A stretch of 64,000 nucleotides of DNA from Atopsyche davidsoni (GCA_022113835.1 JAILWY010000007.1:9277001-9341000), one strand, 5' to 3'; counted from the stretch's first letter, positions 37,690-49,599 are shown. The notes: generated by a model not told the origin, from the letters alone. Numbers and translations are program-made.

Positions 37690-38525
37690 TTGTATGTCGG
37701 GGATCTTTTATCTAAAATGATAAAAATATAATTATATTGAGCATTTTATATAAATATAAAATAATTAGCCGATTAGTAATTTTATTGAAGTTTCTTTATA
37801 CTATGTGTATCTTAACCAGGTTCTTCAAATATTTAAGAAAAAAAAAAAATACTAATAGTGTAAGGATGGGACGAAAATCTTGTTTTTAAACCCCACAAAA
37901 GTTTTTATAAACAATTTTTTTTTAATATACCTATATATTATTTATGCCTACACAGCACTGGTTTATTTCAACTTAGTTATTACTATGTTTTCATATTATG
38001 GTGCCACAGCAAATATTCATACGAAACATTGTACCGCATCTATTCATTCCAACAAATTCTTAGAACATCCGCAAGCATAAATAACCGCTGATGAGACCAT
38101 TAGGGCCATGAAAATTGGGGAAAATTAATTCGCACCCCTCCTGAGGGTCGCGTGGAGGGGGGGGGGTGAACTTTGAACTTCACCCCGGGGCGACTTTATT
38201 GTTCATTGCAAAATGTCGTAAATTACACCGGGGACCATGGCGGAGATCACTCGCAGCGGCAACTTCTGATGCTGGAAGCATCTACTCCGGCTTGTCTCCG
38301 ATATCCTGGCTTCTTCGCAAGCTTCACAATGAGCCATACAAAACAGAGTCCATGTATTGTGGTTTTATAAACTCTTCGCGTGATATTTTCTGATTTCAGT
38401 ACTGAAACTGAAACATCATAAACGTCAACTAAATTTTCAAACTAATGATAATGTTTTCACGAAGAGTTTGACTAATGACTAGGCTATTGTATATGGTGTT
38501 TTCGGCGGAACAAGAAAAAATAGGT
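37690..38525. other. Non-coding stretch
   Basis: AT-rich until a GC-rich block at 38130-38300 that contains a run of ten G (38157-38166) and the self-complementary GAACTTTGAACTTC. Overlapping frames at 38166-38393 have no domain. No gene is called. Confidence 0.4.
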
Positions 38526-38529
38526 TTTT

Positions 38530-38771
38530 TCTATAAACGCCTTCAGGCTTACTTGGTAACGTATGTCACCATGGGGTTACGTGTTGAGGTGGGTGGTTGT
38601 GGGTGATGGGGTTGCGTGGCGGGGAGGGGGTGAGGGAGGTGGGGGTATGGCTTTTAGCCTTTTTTGGTATAGGCAATCTTCTAGAAGGTGGCTAATGGAA
38701 GGGTTTGGAACTAGGGGGGTTGACATTTGGAAGGAGTGGGCGAGGTCGATAATGACCTCGTGGATCGTCTA
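38530..38771 (-). mobile_element. 3'-terminal fragment of the Jockey-like LINE
   Basis: Shares with 17420-17580 the blocks GTCACC-TGGGGTTA-G, TTTTGGTA-AGGCA, TTTGG-ACTA-GGGG and ATTTGGAAGGAGTGGG in the same order and orientation. Only the last approximately 240 bp of the element is present, a typical severe 5' truncation. Confidence 0.6.
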
Positions 38772-38774
38772 GGT

Positions 38775-39625
38775 GTTTACAATGAAAATTATACAATGAC
38801 GTTATTGAACCATTTGTGGAAACACTTAAAATATTACAGATTTACCATTTCCTAATACATTTTCTACTGCAGCAATCGTCTTAAAAGAGAAAGATATGAT
38901 TGAGTACACCTTGTGGCCGCAACGTGTGCATTAAAAAAAAAAAAAAACCAAACTATGAAAGTTTGTAATTATAATGTGACTAAATGCCAAAAGCCATTTA
39001 TGGTCACTTCAACTTTAATTTATTACATTCAAAATGAAAGACACAAGAACCTGTTCAACTCGCGGGAGTAATCCATGAAGCCAAATCTGTTCTAGTATAA
39101 TTGATTCGACCATAATTTCCTACAAGTTTATCTGAAATTGCATATCAGACAATATAAAAACTATCATTATTGAATGACCCATTCATCCCCAGGGAGAAGT
39201 GCGCCTCGAGGAGAACTCTATTCCTCCTTTGAAATTAATTACCTGCCAGCAAACCAATAGTTTTGTTTAAAATTACATTTTACATTAAGAATTACAGCTT
39301 AAATCTATCCCACCAAATAAAATACCTTTACAAACCAATTCAGAAGGTTTGAACCTCATTAAGTATATGAAAGTATTTATTTTTTGTTTCTTTCACAATT
39401 TAACATTCTCCTGTTATAACAAAAAATATTTGTTTCAACAAAATAAGATAAATAACTTTTTTAAAGAATATTTTGGTCAGATATTATCAAAGTCAAATAT
39501 TTTATTTGTAAAACAGTTACATGGATTATAATAACAATGAAACACAAATTTAGGTGTAGTATAATAATTAAGAAAACATTCAGCACTCACTATCAATACC
39601 AGTCACAGGCACTCTATGTATAATG
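38775..39625. other. AT-rich non-coding stretch
   Basis: A poly-A run (38933-38946) and short frames only. No feature is supported. Confidence 0.45.
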
Positions 39626-39633
39626 TGTGTTAA

Positions 39634-40009
39634 CCCTTTGCACTCAAGAGGTGCGTCTCAGTCACCACTTTGTTTGGTGCGGAAATTCGATGTGCGGTGA
39701 TAACTATTTATGGTGATATCTTGTTTATGTGATCTTGTTCTCTAAAGTTCGTTCCTAAATACTGCCTATATAATTTTGAATAGACGATGTTATCTCCCTT
39801 TCAAATTACATAAGAATTTCTTAAGATTAGTGCCGCACCAAAAAGCAGACTGCACCGCGGACTGCGGTCTCAGTTCGACCTTGACAGCCTTGGCAAAATG
39901 ACTATTCATCGATAGTAATCATTTTAAGTGAGAGATAAGAAATTTACCAAAAGCGCTACGAAGCGCTTAGAGTTGCTGATTAATCCGCGTGAAAAAGGAA
40001 TGCAAAGGG
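39634..40009. mobile_element. piggyBac-type MITE, 376 bp, flanked by TTAA
   Basis: TTAA (39630-39633) precedes CCCTTTGCACTC. The other end reads GAATGCAAAGGG followed by TTAA (40010-40013). The terminal repeats match at 11 of 12 positions. TTAA target duplication plus CCC...GGG ends is the piggyBac signature. Inside are sub-terminal complementary blocks (GGTGCG, GTGCCGCACC, AAAGCGCTACGAAGCGCTT) but no transposase, so it is non-autonomous. Confidence 0.83.
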
Positions 40010-40013
40010 TTAA

Positions 40014-40430
40014 AATAAGTAGCTCCTTCCACTGAATATTTCTGATTTGGGCTATTTAAAAAATAACTAACATTAAAAAATTACTGATTCTTACAATAAA
40101 AATTTTAATGTTGACACAGTGATGTAAATGCATTTCAACGATGATTAAAGATATCAAAAATAGTTATATTCACAAAGTTGTGGTTAAAATATACGCTATC
40201 CTTCAAAGCCAACTGCCTCAACAAAGTAACAACTGCTCATATCACCTCCCACCATTACCCTTCGGACTACAGCTTACCACTGAGCGGAGTTAGACAAAAT
40301 TCGAGCGACCTTCCAAATACGGAAAGTTCATTATACATTAGTATATCAATAAAAAAAAATACACATCTCCCCCCAGAAGGGTGAAATATTTCTTTATCAG
40401 CCAAAACTTCATACTTTAAATGGAAGAAAA
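40014..40430. other. AT-rich spacer
   Basis: No gene. It lies between the piggyBac MITE and the 3' end of the four-helix membrane protein gene. Confidence 0.4.
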
Positions 40431-40438
40431 ATGTGTAT

Positions 40439-40444
40439 TTTATT
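40439..40444 (-). terminator. Poly(A) signal AATAAA for the four-helix membrane protein gene
   Basis: AATAAA on the minus strand about 200 bases past the stop codon at 40642. Confidence 0.45.
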
Positions 40445-40641
40445 GGGTATTAAACTTTTTTACTAGTATATCATAAAAAAAGTCTGGGTTTTCGGAGAGC
40501 AGTTTGAATGTTAAGGATTGCTTCGATCTGTCTTGGGATTTCAGAATAGCCGACTGCAAGGAAGAGGGATGTTCAGTGGCACCGCTAGAATAGTATGGTG
40601 AGGTAGAAGGATGTCCAGCGGCATGTGGTGAGATGAAGAGC

Positions 40642-42535
40642 TTAGACTGTTCGGTTTTCTGCCTGAATCTCCTTGTGGAAGCTGGATACAACGCAGATGA
40701 AATAAAAGTTGATCACTGAAAAAAAAGATCATCCAAATTAGTTACTACTCAACAAACTTAAAAACAATGAAACGGAACGCATATGGAAAGTTTAGTAATT
40801 TATAAAGATATTTGCATCAACTTAAAAACACCACAAGACAAATGCAGTGCTCTCTTGAGCCTGCCTACTTCTGGCATTACAGACACCTATTTCTAAAGAA
40901 AAGTGTGGTGGTAGACCTTCAATTTATCTTCTGATCATCGACTAAGGAGTAGATACTCCAAATAACAAGAGAGTTTTCAGCATATGACCAATATCCGTAT
41001 TTAAGATAAACTCTAGCAAAACTGTCAAGTGGTTAATTGACTAAGTAAATTGTGACAATTTCGAAATATGAATTTTGATAAAATAAATCCAATTGAATAA
41101 CTTATGAATAAATGATTCATGTCTCATGATTTACTAGCAAGTATCACAAGCTCAATGTGAATATCACTTAAATTGCGAAATACAAGTAGTAGAGCCTTTA
41201 ATTTTAACAAATCAAATTGTTGCAAATGTTACAAACAATTGCATCTATATATGGAGAGTTTCGGATAACACAATCCATCCTTCTTAATAAAAAAATATAT
41301 AAGTACTTGTATAGTACTTGACAAAGATCATTTGTGATATCAAATATGTTAGAAATTTCTACATGCAATATTTGACAGGGACAGGTAGGAATATTATTAT
41401 AGATACGACTGGAGTATATATCATGGCAAGAATCTTAAAATATTTAAATAACTCAAAATAGGCCAACTTACGTGTCACAATAATGCCTGCCACTAGGCTG
41501 ATTGCTCCTGAAGCGATATCTACGTTGACTATAGTCATGACTCCGTTTATTACAAGGAAGAAGAAGTACATGATCAGGGACAGCAGGGCAATAATAATCC
41601 AGTTGTGCACGTACTTTGGTGCTCTCTGAAATAATCCAAAATAAGTATGTTACAAATCAAACCTAATAAGGGCATTTGGTCCAACGTGAAAGTTCCCATT
41701 TCATTTAGTCCCAGAGATGTATTCATCTACGAGTATGTATAATGTATGCTCAGTTGTATGTGGAGCACTTTAATTCTGATCTAAGTCAATATCCAATGCA
41801 ATATCCTTCATGAGCTTACCCTGCTGACGCCGATAAGCAGCATAATGCCAATGAGAAGGCGGATGATACCACTGATGACCATTGCAATGTATGTGCCCAT
41901 GGAAGGGGGGACATCGGTGTCTCCTTTGGGGGCACCCACGACGCCTACGATGCCTATGATGCCACCAACTATCATCAGCACTGCTCCCACCTGCGACATA
42001 ACCAGGCACAAGTCATGTAAAACTAAGGGAAGCCGGAATAGCAAATTACACATGCATAATACTATTCATATTTATATAGAAATTCAATATTTTTGACAGA
42101 GAGTACTTGGTGGAATTCCATTTTAATACATTAAATAAGTAAAATACTTGAGTGATTATTCCACATATAGATTTTTATTGGTGACCGATTTCGCCAACCT
42201 TTCACGTTGGCGTATATATATATATATTATATAAATTAAGTTTTAATAATCATAAATGTAAAATAAAAGGTTTAGTTATATTTTTGAAAACATTTATTTT
42301 ATGAAGTGATCGGCCTCGCCGGCACACTTAATAACACCAGTTTTATGCACAATATGCCAGCAAACTCACAGTGAATGTATAAATCATTTTATTTTATCAT
42401 TCTATAGGCGATTAATAGGTTAAATACTAAAATTATAATGTAGTGGAAACTCACAACATCCAGCCAGCCAATAATGGTGCTGCCGGTGTCAAGTCGGCAG
42501 CCACAACAGCACTGCTTAACAACAGGGATTCCCAT
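40642..42535 (-). CDS. Four-transmembrane protein resembling the insect DUF4728 group, four exons
   Basis: Exons run 42535-42455, 41990-41820, 41625-41472 and 40715-40642, all GT-AG and in phase, giving 159 residues. The start MGIPVVKQCCCGCRLDTGS has a cysteine cluster. TM1 spans the first junction (STIIGWLDV then VGAVLMIVGGIIGIVGVVGA). A short loop APKGDTDVPPS leads to TM2 (GTYIAMVISGIIRLLIGIML). TM3 is NWIIIALLSLIMYFFFLVIN, TM4 crosses the last junction (ISLVAGIIVTLINFYFICVV), and the tail is SSFHKEIQAENRTV. Cysteine start, four helices and an aromatic-rich final helix followed by S-S/Y-x-K/E fit small insect membrane proteins annotated as DUF4728. Family naming is from memory of the pattern; molecular function is unknown. 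Intron and exon limits are well supported. Confidence 0.8.
42079..42213 (+). repeat. Dispersed repeat, fullest copy, inside an intron
   Basis: Begins GAAATTCAATATTTTTGACA and continues through AAGTAAAATACTTGAGTG and ATAGATTTTTATTGGTGACC to a hairpin GCCAACCTTTCACGTTGGC, followed by a TA microsatellite. The same blocks occur rearranged at 53101-53215. It lies in the first intron of the membrane protein gene. Confidence 0.6.
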
Positions 42536-42539
42536 GGCT

Positions 42540-43270
42540 TCGATTAAGTCAACACAGTAAATTGGATACCTATAAATATAGTATAGTTTAATTATAGTGA
42601 AAATATTATTAAATATCTCAGAACAATTGTGAAGTTTATAGAAACGAACAGATATTTTTATTTATTTGATTGATCTATTTAAATTCATTGATTTATTTGT
42701 GTCACAAAAAATACAATATAAAACAAAAAAAATAATCAATAATTGTGGGAAAAAGATGAAGATGTAGAATACATTGACTCGAGGAAAAATGAACAGATGT
42801 CATCAATATGATTTTAAAAAAAACTCTTGGTTTTTAACGACACTCTTTACTGAGGCAGGGCAATGCAAGCCTCGTCTTATGGTCTACTTATTATATCAAA
42901 TATTGCAGCTTTTAGTGGGAAGAACTATGGAGATCTTTATGAATTTAAAATCGACAAAATCAGTGATAGGCTCGAGTCCATCGTGTCATTAGTCCTGGAA
43001 GTGCATTTCATTTACCATGGAATCTGAGGCAAGAGCGTATTTGCTATATTATTTTGATAAATCACAATTTTATAGGTTGGAAAAAAAATAAAATATCAGT
43101 AGTATCCATTCTTTGCAATTTTTATATTAACAGATATCTTTTGCTGAATTTTGACAAAGTGTCAATAAGAGTCAAATCAAAAGAAAATTTATAATCTTAG
43201 CTCTATAATAATACTATATCCGAAAATCTTCAGAGAAAGTTTTGTTTGATATCTGCAAACAGGCTATGAC
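42540..43270. other. AT-rich stretch upstream of the membrane protein gene
   Basis: No exon is supported. An open frame at 42774-42992 lacks any motif. Confidence 0.4.
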
Positions 43271-43272
43271 AT

Positions 43273-43385
43273 TTAAAGAGGTTCGGTGATGTCTCTTGCC
43301 GCTATGTCTCTTGTCAACAGGGCGTACTCCCGCTCCTCGAGCGAGCGACCTCGAAGTGCCTCGTTTCTCGTCAAGAAGAGGCAGA
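43273..43385 (-). CDS. Candidate terminal exon, unidentified protein
   Basis: Acceptor TGCTGTATTTAG (minus, ending 43386) is followed by an open, GC3-rich frame reading CLFLTRNEALRGRSLEEREY then ALLTRDIAARDITEPL and TAA at 43273-43275. The composition is strikingly different from its AT-rich flanks, which suggests selection for coding. It lies on the same strand as, and upstream of, the four-helix gene. It could instead be a 5' UTR exon of that gene, because another frame across it is also open. No domain is recognised. Confidence 0.35.
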
Positions 43386-43389
43386 CTAA

Positions 43390-43885
43390 ATACAGCAAAA
43401 AATCTACATTGTCATTACATATATTCTCTAATTTCAATAGACTGCATCCATTTATTTTCCACATGTGTATTTTCAAGAATTTTTTTTCAAAAGCACATTT
43501 TCCATTCAAATTATCCCTTGCATTATTCCTGTGTCCTTTAATAAATAAAATGACAATATATTTAAGTCTGCCAAAAATACTCACTTATATTACACAATTG
43601 AAAATTAAAGCTTCATGGTGTATCAATACGATACACATCGAACCGGATGACATTTTTTTAGATCTATTTTTACTTGCGCTATTTGATATTACCAATCGAT
43701 ATTAATTTCCCTACTGCTCGCCTGCTTTCCTTTTCCTCCGCGACATCCCACCCCGGAAGAGCTGCGTGATCTTGGGGACTCTTCGTTATCAAATTATGTC
43801 ACCCGCTCAAAATAAATAAAGAATAAAAATAAACGTTCGGATAATAACATATGAATATTATGAATAAAATCATTCTATCGATCGT
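43390..43885. other. AT-rich stretch between a candidate exon and a GC-rich tract
   Basis: A long frame at 43286-43705 (plus) is a by-product of the GC-rich exon and its AT-rich flank. No gene is called. Confidence 0.4.
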
Positions 43886-43889
43886 GAAT

Positions 43890-45050
43890 TTTGAGAAATA
43901 GGAATCGCGCCGGAATCGCTCCGCCCGCGCCTCGCCAGGCCGGCGCCTGGAATAGTCTTCGTGCTCGGCTGGCCGCGCTCAAGGCCGGCGCGCCAGGGCT
44001 GACTCACCGCCGCAAGCGAAGCTTCGCTATCGTCGATGAGAGCATTCCCGGTTGCGGTTGTGAATACCCTGCCCCCTCTCCCCCCACCACGATGTTACTA
44101 GTTCGGGTGATCCGAGGAGACCGCGAGCCACTCGACTGCCAACAAGCGGGGGTCGCTGATGAGAGATAAGCCGAAAACTGACCACACCCAAGCGATAAAT
44201 CCAAACCTCCCCCTTATCGGTTTATCGCATACAAAGACCGAAAGCAAACCTATGTAATCTTTGTTCCCAGCGCAGTGATGATCTATTAATTATACGGCAT
44301 GGGAACTGACTGCACTCGTCGAAATATTAAATGCGATATGCAATCGGAACAACATAAAAGGTTCTGAAATTGGCGTTTCTCATAAAACGCCCGAAGAGTT
44401 GTGATCGAGTTAATGTTCGGGCAGCCCTGACAGGACAGCCTCCCCCCCCTCTCCCCCCACATTGTATTCATCGCATGTCCAAAACTGCGCTGTTAGAAGC
44501 AAAAAAAGCCACAAATTACTGCTTGCTTGATCATCGTTATTCTGATCCATATACGATCATACATATATGCATGTGTATGTGCATATTTTTATATATATAT
44601 ATATATATTGATATTTATTATTGTCACGTGCCTCGTTAAACTTCTTTAGTATTCTAGGTGGAAGCTCCTTGAGCTCTAGCCGCTGAACCAAAAAGGTAAC
44701 TTTGAAAATGAACGTGCACTATGCAAAATTATATACGCTGAGGTATTCAATTCATATCGAGCGCTGCGGCGAACACACCAGTTTTCGGGTGCCGGAAAGT
44801 CCGGCTGTGGACATTTTAAGTCTCCGCAATCGATAGTCGGGCGCCGGGGAGTCCACTCGGAGACGAGGTAACGAAATGACGAAATGACGAGATGACGAGA
44901 TGACGAGGTGAGGATGAACCGGAGTCTCCCCAGCAACGCGGCGGCGTCATCGGAGCGGGCCGTGAGATCGCTGTCGCGGTCGCTTTCCGTAGGGCTGATG
45001 ACGCAGCCGACCTACGCCGGAAGTTTTGCCTTTATGCCTTAAAATACTTT
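43890..45050 (-). promoter_or_regulatory. GC-rich, CpG-rich tract, probable promoter / 5' UTR region
   Basis: Two GC-rich blocks (43895-44230 and 44740-45020) lie upstream of the minus-strand exons. A strong minus-strand donor GCG|GTGAGTCAG ends at 44008, suggesting a spliced 5' exon from about 44230 to 44008. No TATA box was seen. Assignment to the four-helix gene is inferred from strand and position only. The first block contains a perfect 14-bp palindrome AGCGAAGCTTCGCT. Confidence 0.35.
44863..44912. repeat. Short tandem repeat (ATGACGA-type units of about 10 bp)
   Basis: Successive GACGAAATGACGAGATGACG units, about five in a row with single-base drift, sit inside the GC-rich tract. Confidence 0.7.
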
Positions 45051-45054
45051 AAGA

Positions 45055-46055
45055 ATATGCTATTCTCTGTACGATTCATTCTCGACCGTGTGGACCTCGT
45101 CGGAAGCTCCCGCCCGACTCGCTCGGAGAAGTGCGCTCGCGAGCGTGGGGCGGCTGCCGTCTCGGTGTCCCCTCCATCAATGCACTCCTCGATTCCAACC
45201 TTGAAGGCTGCCTCTACACCGTAAGCCACACCCCCATCCCCACCCATCCAAACCCAATAAAGTAAACAGAAGGCGTTAAAGGGGTCACTCTCCTGTTTCG
45301 CCGAAAAAGCCGGCTGGTTTGCGCTGTGACTGCCTTTCGGGTCAGGGTCGTAAGGCAAATAAAATTATTAGGGCACGGTTTTGTGCCCCAAAACTTATAC
45401 CGGGTGGATATTGAGAAAAAACATTTTTTTGGTTCTGATAATTTATTTTTTATAGGAAAAAATATAATGCATTAAAAACCAGTATTTTTAATAATAAAAC
45501 GGGTATTTTAAAAATAGTAAAATATTATTTTTTATATTAAAAAAAGCAACAAAAGATAGCACACGTCTCGAACGGAAACGTGCAAACTGCATTATTTGTA
45601 TACTAGTATTTGTACAGTTTTGTCTCTGAACCCGAGACCCGGCGTCACCGGCAGAAGTGACAGAAGCTCCGGAACTTCCGAGTTAAAGAAAAAAAATATT
45701 CTTTTCGTTAATCATATGACGTATTTCATATTCCTGATAGAATATTGTAAATCGAGGTACAAGCGGTAACATGTTGAAAATTCATTATCATACAATGGTG
45801 GACAAAACATTACAAATATGCTTAGTAAATTAAATATTTTTAAATGAACATCGGAACGATCTGTCGCAAATCTCGGTCGGCCCGAACGACGGGACCGCTA
45901 TTACCGCTGCGGTCGCTGAAAAAGCTGATTATTTTCTTAAACGGTTTAATTAAGACGATAATATTCATCATGGCTATGGTGTGACGCAATAAGCCGTGGC
46001 GTGCGTCACTCCACCGCACCGAGCGGCGATGGAAACCTGGCGGTTCAGAGTGGTG
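45055..46055. other. Non-coding stretch
   Basis: GC-rich until about 45360, then AT-rich. The 108-codon minus frame at 45032-45358 has no domain or splice support. No gene is called. Confidence 0.4.
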
Positions 46056-46058
46056 CCT

Positions 46059-46166
<108 letters not shown>

Positions 46167-46169
46167 CCC

Positions 46170-47330
46170 CGGGCACGAAGCCCCGCAGGTCGAGGCTCTC
46201 TTGATAATAATTATACACACAAAACTCGAAGGGTTGTCCATCTATACGGGTGATACGCAAATGCAGTGTCCGTCGATTCCCACGATGGAAAATTAATGTA
46301 GAATGCTGTAATTTTGGACATACGTTGAAAAAAAAATCAGATTGTTACGTTTCGTGTGGTTATTTTGATTTACAAGTGAGCCAGGTTTACAGGAGTTTAC
46401 AGGAGCGCCCCAGGAGTCGGTGGACTTCCGGTATCGACTCAGTGACCGGTTTGGAGCTTCCGTCAGAGCGCGAAATTACTCGCTTCCGATTTCGTCTCGC
46501 CAACACACTGTCACCAAACAAACCGTTAGGTTTTGTTAACTAACGCAAACCTGTCGTATATTTTACAATGAGTTTGTATCAGTTTACTCACATCTAAGGA
46601 TTAGGGGCTGGAAGATCAGTACGAAAAGATTCATTGCACACTTCTGTTGTTTATACAACATGCACACAAAAATACTAGAATTATCAGGTCACTAAATAAA
46701 GATCAATACACTTGGCGGAAAATATAGCCAATCCCTGCCAATAATTAATTCATACGTCAATTCATCAAATCGAAGGTTTGATCATGTTTCATGGTTAAAT
46801 AAATAATAACTAGAAATTGAAACCGCGATAACGGACTCGCCCTCCGTATTCCCGTCGGTGACTTCACGGAGGCGCCAACGACGGACTAGTACTAAAATAA
46901 TAACTACCTACTAATCATTATAAACGTTAACCATACTTTAGATAGTAAATTTATATATTATTTATATGTATATATATATATTCACTTCACGAGTTTATCC
47001 TTGCCCTTTGAGTGTAATCTCATGAGGTGTAGTGTTATAATATACTTAAAAATGGCTACAAGGGTGTTTTCACTTATTTTCCCTGCCTAACACAATTATG
47101 TTAATAAATAAATGCATGCACGCTACCAACTATGTCATACATTACAAACCCCACAACCTGCGCGCAGGATTAAGGGATAGCCACACACTATAGCATAACC
47201 ATAGCAATAAGAACTACATATTATAAATTTACCTAATGAAAAATAAAAGTGTTTTAGTTTTTTTTTAGATGTCCTATGCAATCCAAATGTCCTGGTGATT
47301 TCAATATTTCTTTCAGAGCTACTGAGCCCA
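46170..47330. other. Non-coding stretch
   Basis: 46370-46510 is moderately GC-rich; the remainder is AT-rich with a TA tract near 46960-46980. No gene is supported. Confidence 0.4.
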
Positions 47331-47336
47331 AAAAAC

Positions 47337-47660
47337 ATGGAATTCGATAAAGAAATTAGTTCAAACGAAGATAAGTTGATTTTTTTTTTTAACAATATTA
47401 CATCTGTGCGTATACTGCTTGTTCATGGTGAAGAAGAAGGAAGTTATAATGATAGCGATAAAGTCAAAGATGTAAGAAGGCGAATTAGAATAATAGATAG
47501 TGAATCTGAAAGCAACAGTGATTGTGCAGTAGAGATAGAATCTTCAGAGTGGATAATGTGCACAGAATCCGAAGAAACGCCTACAAGAATACGGTCTGTA
47601 CAATTACACTTGACCAGACAAGCCAATGATGCATCTTGGAGATTGTTTTATAAAATGTTC
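47337..47660 (+). pseudogene. piggyBac-like transposase N-terminal remnant
   Basis: The open frame from ATG 47337 contains an acidic serine-rich tract IRIIDSESESNSDCAVEIES followed by SEWIMCTESEETPTRI. This acidic stretch then Trp and a Ser-Glu/Asp-x-x-P-x-x-I motif is common at the N-terminus of piggyBac-family transposases. The expected continuation into the DDE domain is absent. The frame runs on into a TA microsatellite (47678-47702) and then a hAT insertion. It is judged a degenerate remnant; a small unrelated acidic protein is possible. Confidence 0.4.
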
Positions 47661-47769
47661 TACGAAGCAAAAACATACTTCATATATATATATATATATA
47701 TAATGCTTAATTTTATAAAATTAGTTTGGCGTGTTTTCTTATATTTTAGGCCTCTATTATCGTCTAGTG

Positions 47770-47965
47770 CAGTCATGTCAAAGATACGGCCCGCGAGCCG
47801 CATCCGGCCCTCGGGCCGTATCAATACGGCCCGCGATCGCAATGTGTCACAGAAAGAAGAATCATGTTTTTTAGAGCTTTTAAACTTATTTTATTTGAGT
47901 CTGGCCCGCCTACACATACTAAATTTAATATATGGCCCTCTGCAAAATTGAGTTTGGCACCTCCG
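47770..47965. mobile_element. Non-autonomous hAT element, 196 bp, with 8-bp target duplication
   Basis: GTCTAGTG is present directly before (47762-47769) and after (47966-47973) the element. The element starts CAGTCATGTCAAAGATACGG and ends GAGTTTGGCACCTCCG, imperfect inverted repeats. GGCCCGC blocks recur internally, as in related hAT elements. There is no coding capacity. Confidence 0.83.
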
Positions 47966-48045
47966 GTCTAGTGTTTTTGAGTTGTCAAATCATTTAACAC
48001 GACAAATTTAAAAAACCTTTTATCCATTGCGTGAAATAATGCATC

Positions 48046-48047
<2 letters not shown>

Positions 48048-48081
<34 letters not shown>
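48048..48081. repeat. (TA)n microsatellite
   Basis: About 16 TA units in a row. Confidence 0.9.
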
Positions 48082-48084
<3 letters not shown>

Positions 48085-48089
48085 TTGTC

Positions 48090-49320
48090 AATAGTTTGAT
48101 TGTATAAGTACTGGGTCGGAACGCGTAGGTGTGGTGTGACTGGGTGGGGTCCATAAACGAACACTATTAAAAGAGATATATGTAGATAAAGAGCTGTAGG
48201 AATGTTTTGCCATCAAATTCAGCAACTGACTGAGATCAAAAATAAATGGAATCCCCGGAGTGAGTTCGCGCGCCGGCAAGTGTCAGTAAACAAAGCAGAC
48301 ACGCCCGTCCGCGGAAATAGAACCCGATTATCCGAACAGTATTCGAACACTAGCCCCGAATGGGTGTTTGTTGAAATATTAGTAGATTATCCAATGCCTA
48401 ATGCAAATATAATCGATCAATTGTGCCATCGCTAGCTGGAATTATCTAAAACAGTAATAGAGTAATATATTTCATTATCCTATGTGTTATTTGTATCTTC
48501 ACTGGTGCAAGTTATTAAAGACAGCAAAACCACCCTATCGAACTGGAATAAATAAAATGATAACTGGCGCTTTGTTCAGAAAAACGAACCACACTACCGC
48601 CCAGTAGCGGAGCACAAATCGCCTAATCTAATAACTTCCCATCATCTCGAGGGAAAAAGCATATTTTTCTGAACGACTGCTGAGACCTTGTGTTTGTTTT
48701 AACACGATTATAATATTAATAAACGATGAAGCCGAAGACGGGCAAGGCGAGCATCCGACCTGGCGCGCCGCGTCCCAAAATGTCTTCCCGTGAGAATATG
48801 TTCAATATTTTGGACTCGGGGGAGTTCTATTTTGATATTTTTTTCATTCAAATAAATTCAACCGTTTATTTTTTGCGGGTGTACTTTTTCACCGAACCGC
48901 ACTGTAGCCACTCTCGAGCGGATAATTTTACGTTTGAACACGTCTACAATGAGGGTCGGCGAAACCCGCAAAAGATAAAAGTGAAACATTAAACAAGTAT
49001 TTACACATCGGTCAAGACTTCGCGATATCAAAATGCACTTCCCCCACCCGCACAACGTCTCAAGTGGCAAGGGAAGGAACGGCCAGATAACAGGTGACTC
49101 AAAACTCGCAGACAAAACGCAAACATTCTCCGCGATAAACGGTGTGCAATTAATAAAAAAAGCGATAAAAAAATTATAATTTAACACGCGGAGTAAATGT
49201 GTTGATCGATTGTAAAAAAAACGAAGCATGAGACTCTATGAAAACAGCATCTTCACTTTTGTCGGGTATGTCACAAATTCCAGAACAACAAAAGAGGCGG
49301 GCGAGTCACGCCGCCACCAC
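48090..49320. other. Non-coding stretch with one possible first exon
   Basis: At 48726 an ATG opens MKPKTGKASIRPGAPRPKMS, GC-rich, up to a donor-like TCTTCCC|GTGAGA at 48790. A downstream exon was not found, so it is not called as a gene. The remainder is AT-rich. Confidence 0.35.
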
Positions 49321-49339
49321 CTGTGGCCGCAGGACTTAC

Positions 49340-49525
49340 TCGAAACGACGGCTGCTGCACCTCGCGCGCCAACTGATGCCCAGACACTGGCTGCACGGCG
49401 CTGGCGGAAGGGGGTAGTGCGGGTGGAGGGGGCAGGGGGGCAGGGGGGCGGGGGGGGCAGGGGGCAGGGGGCAGGGGGGGGAGCCGCTCCTCGGGTGTGC
49501 CCGCCGAGTACGTGTCGGTGTGGAA
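49340..49525 (-). CDS. Orphan proline-rich coding exon, unidentified gene
   Basis: Bounded on the minus strand by an acceptor (GTAGATTAG, ending 49526) and a strong donor CGA|GTAAGT (after 49340). The 186 bases read as exactly 62 codons: FHTDTYSAGTPEERLPPLPP, a run of Pro with Ala, Cys and Arg, then ALPPSASAVQPVSGHQLARE and VQQPSFR. The frame stays open through a long C-run tract of irregular length, where one base gained or lost would break it. That is good evidence of constraint. Flanking exons were not identified; the CpG-rich region 49600-50000 on the same strand side could be its promoter and 5' UTR. The protein family is not recognised; composition suggests a disordered segment of a regulatory protein. 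Confidence 0.5.
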
Positions 49526-49599
49526 CTAATCTACTTCATGTCTGATTAATCATCTCATAGACTATTCAACATCGAAAAAATAATTATCAAAAAATACAC

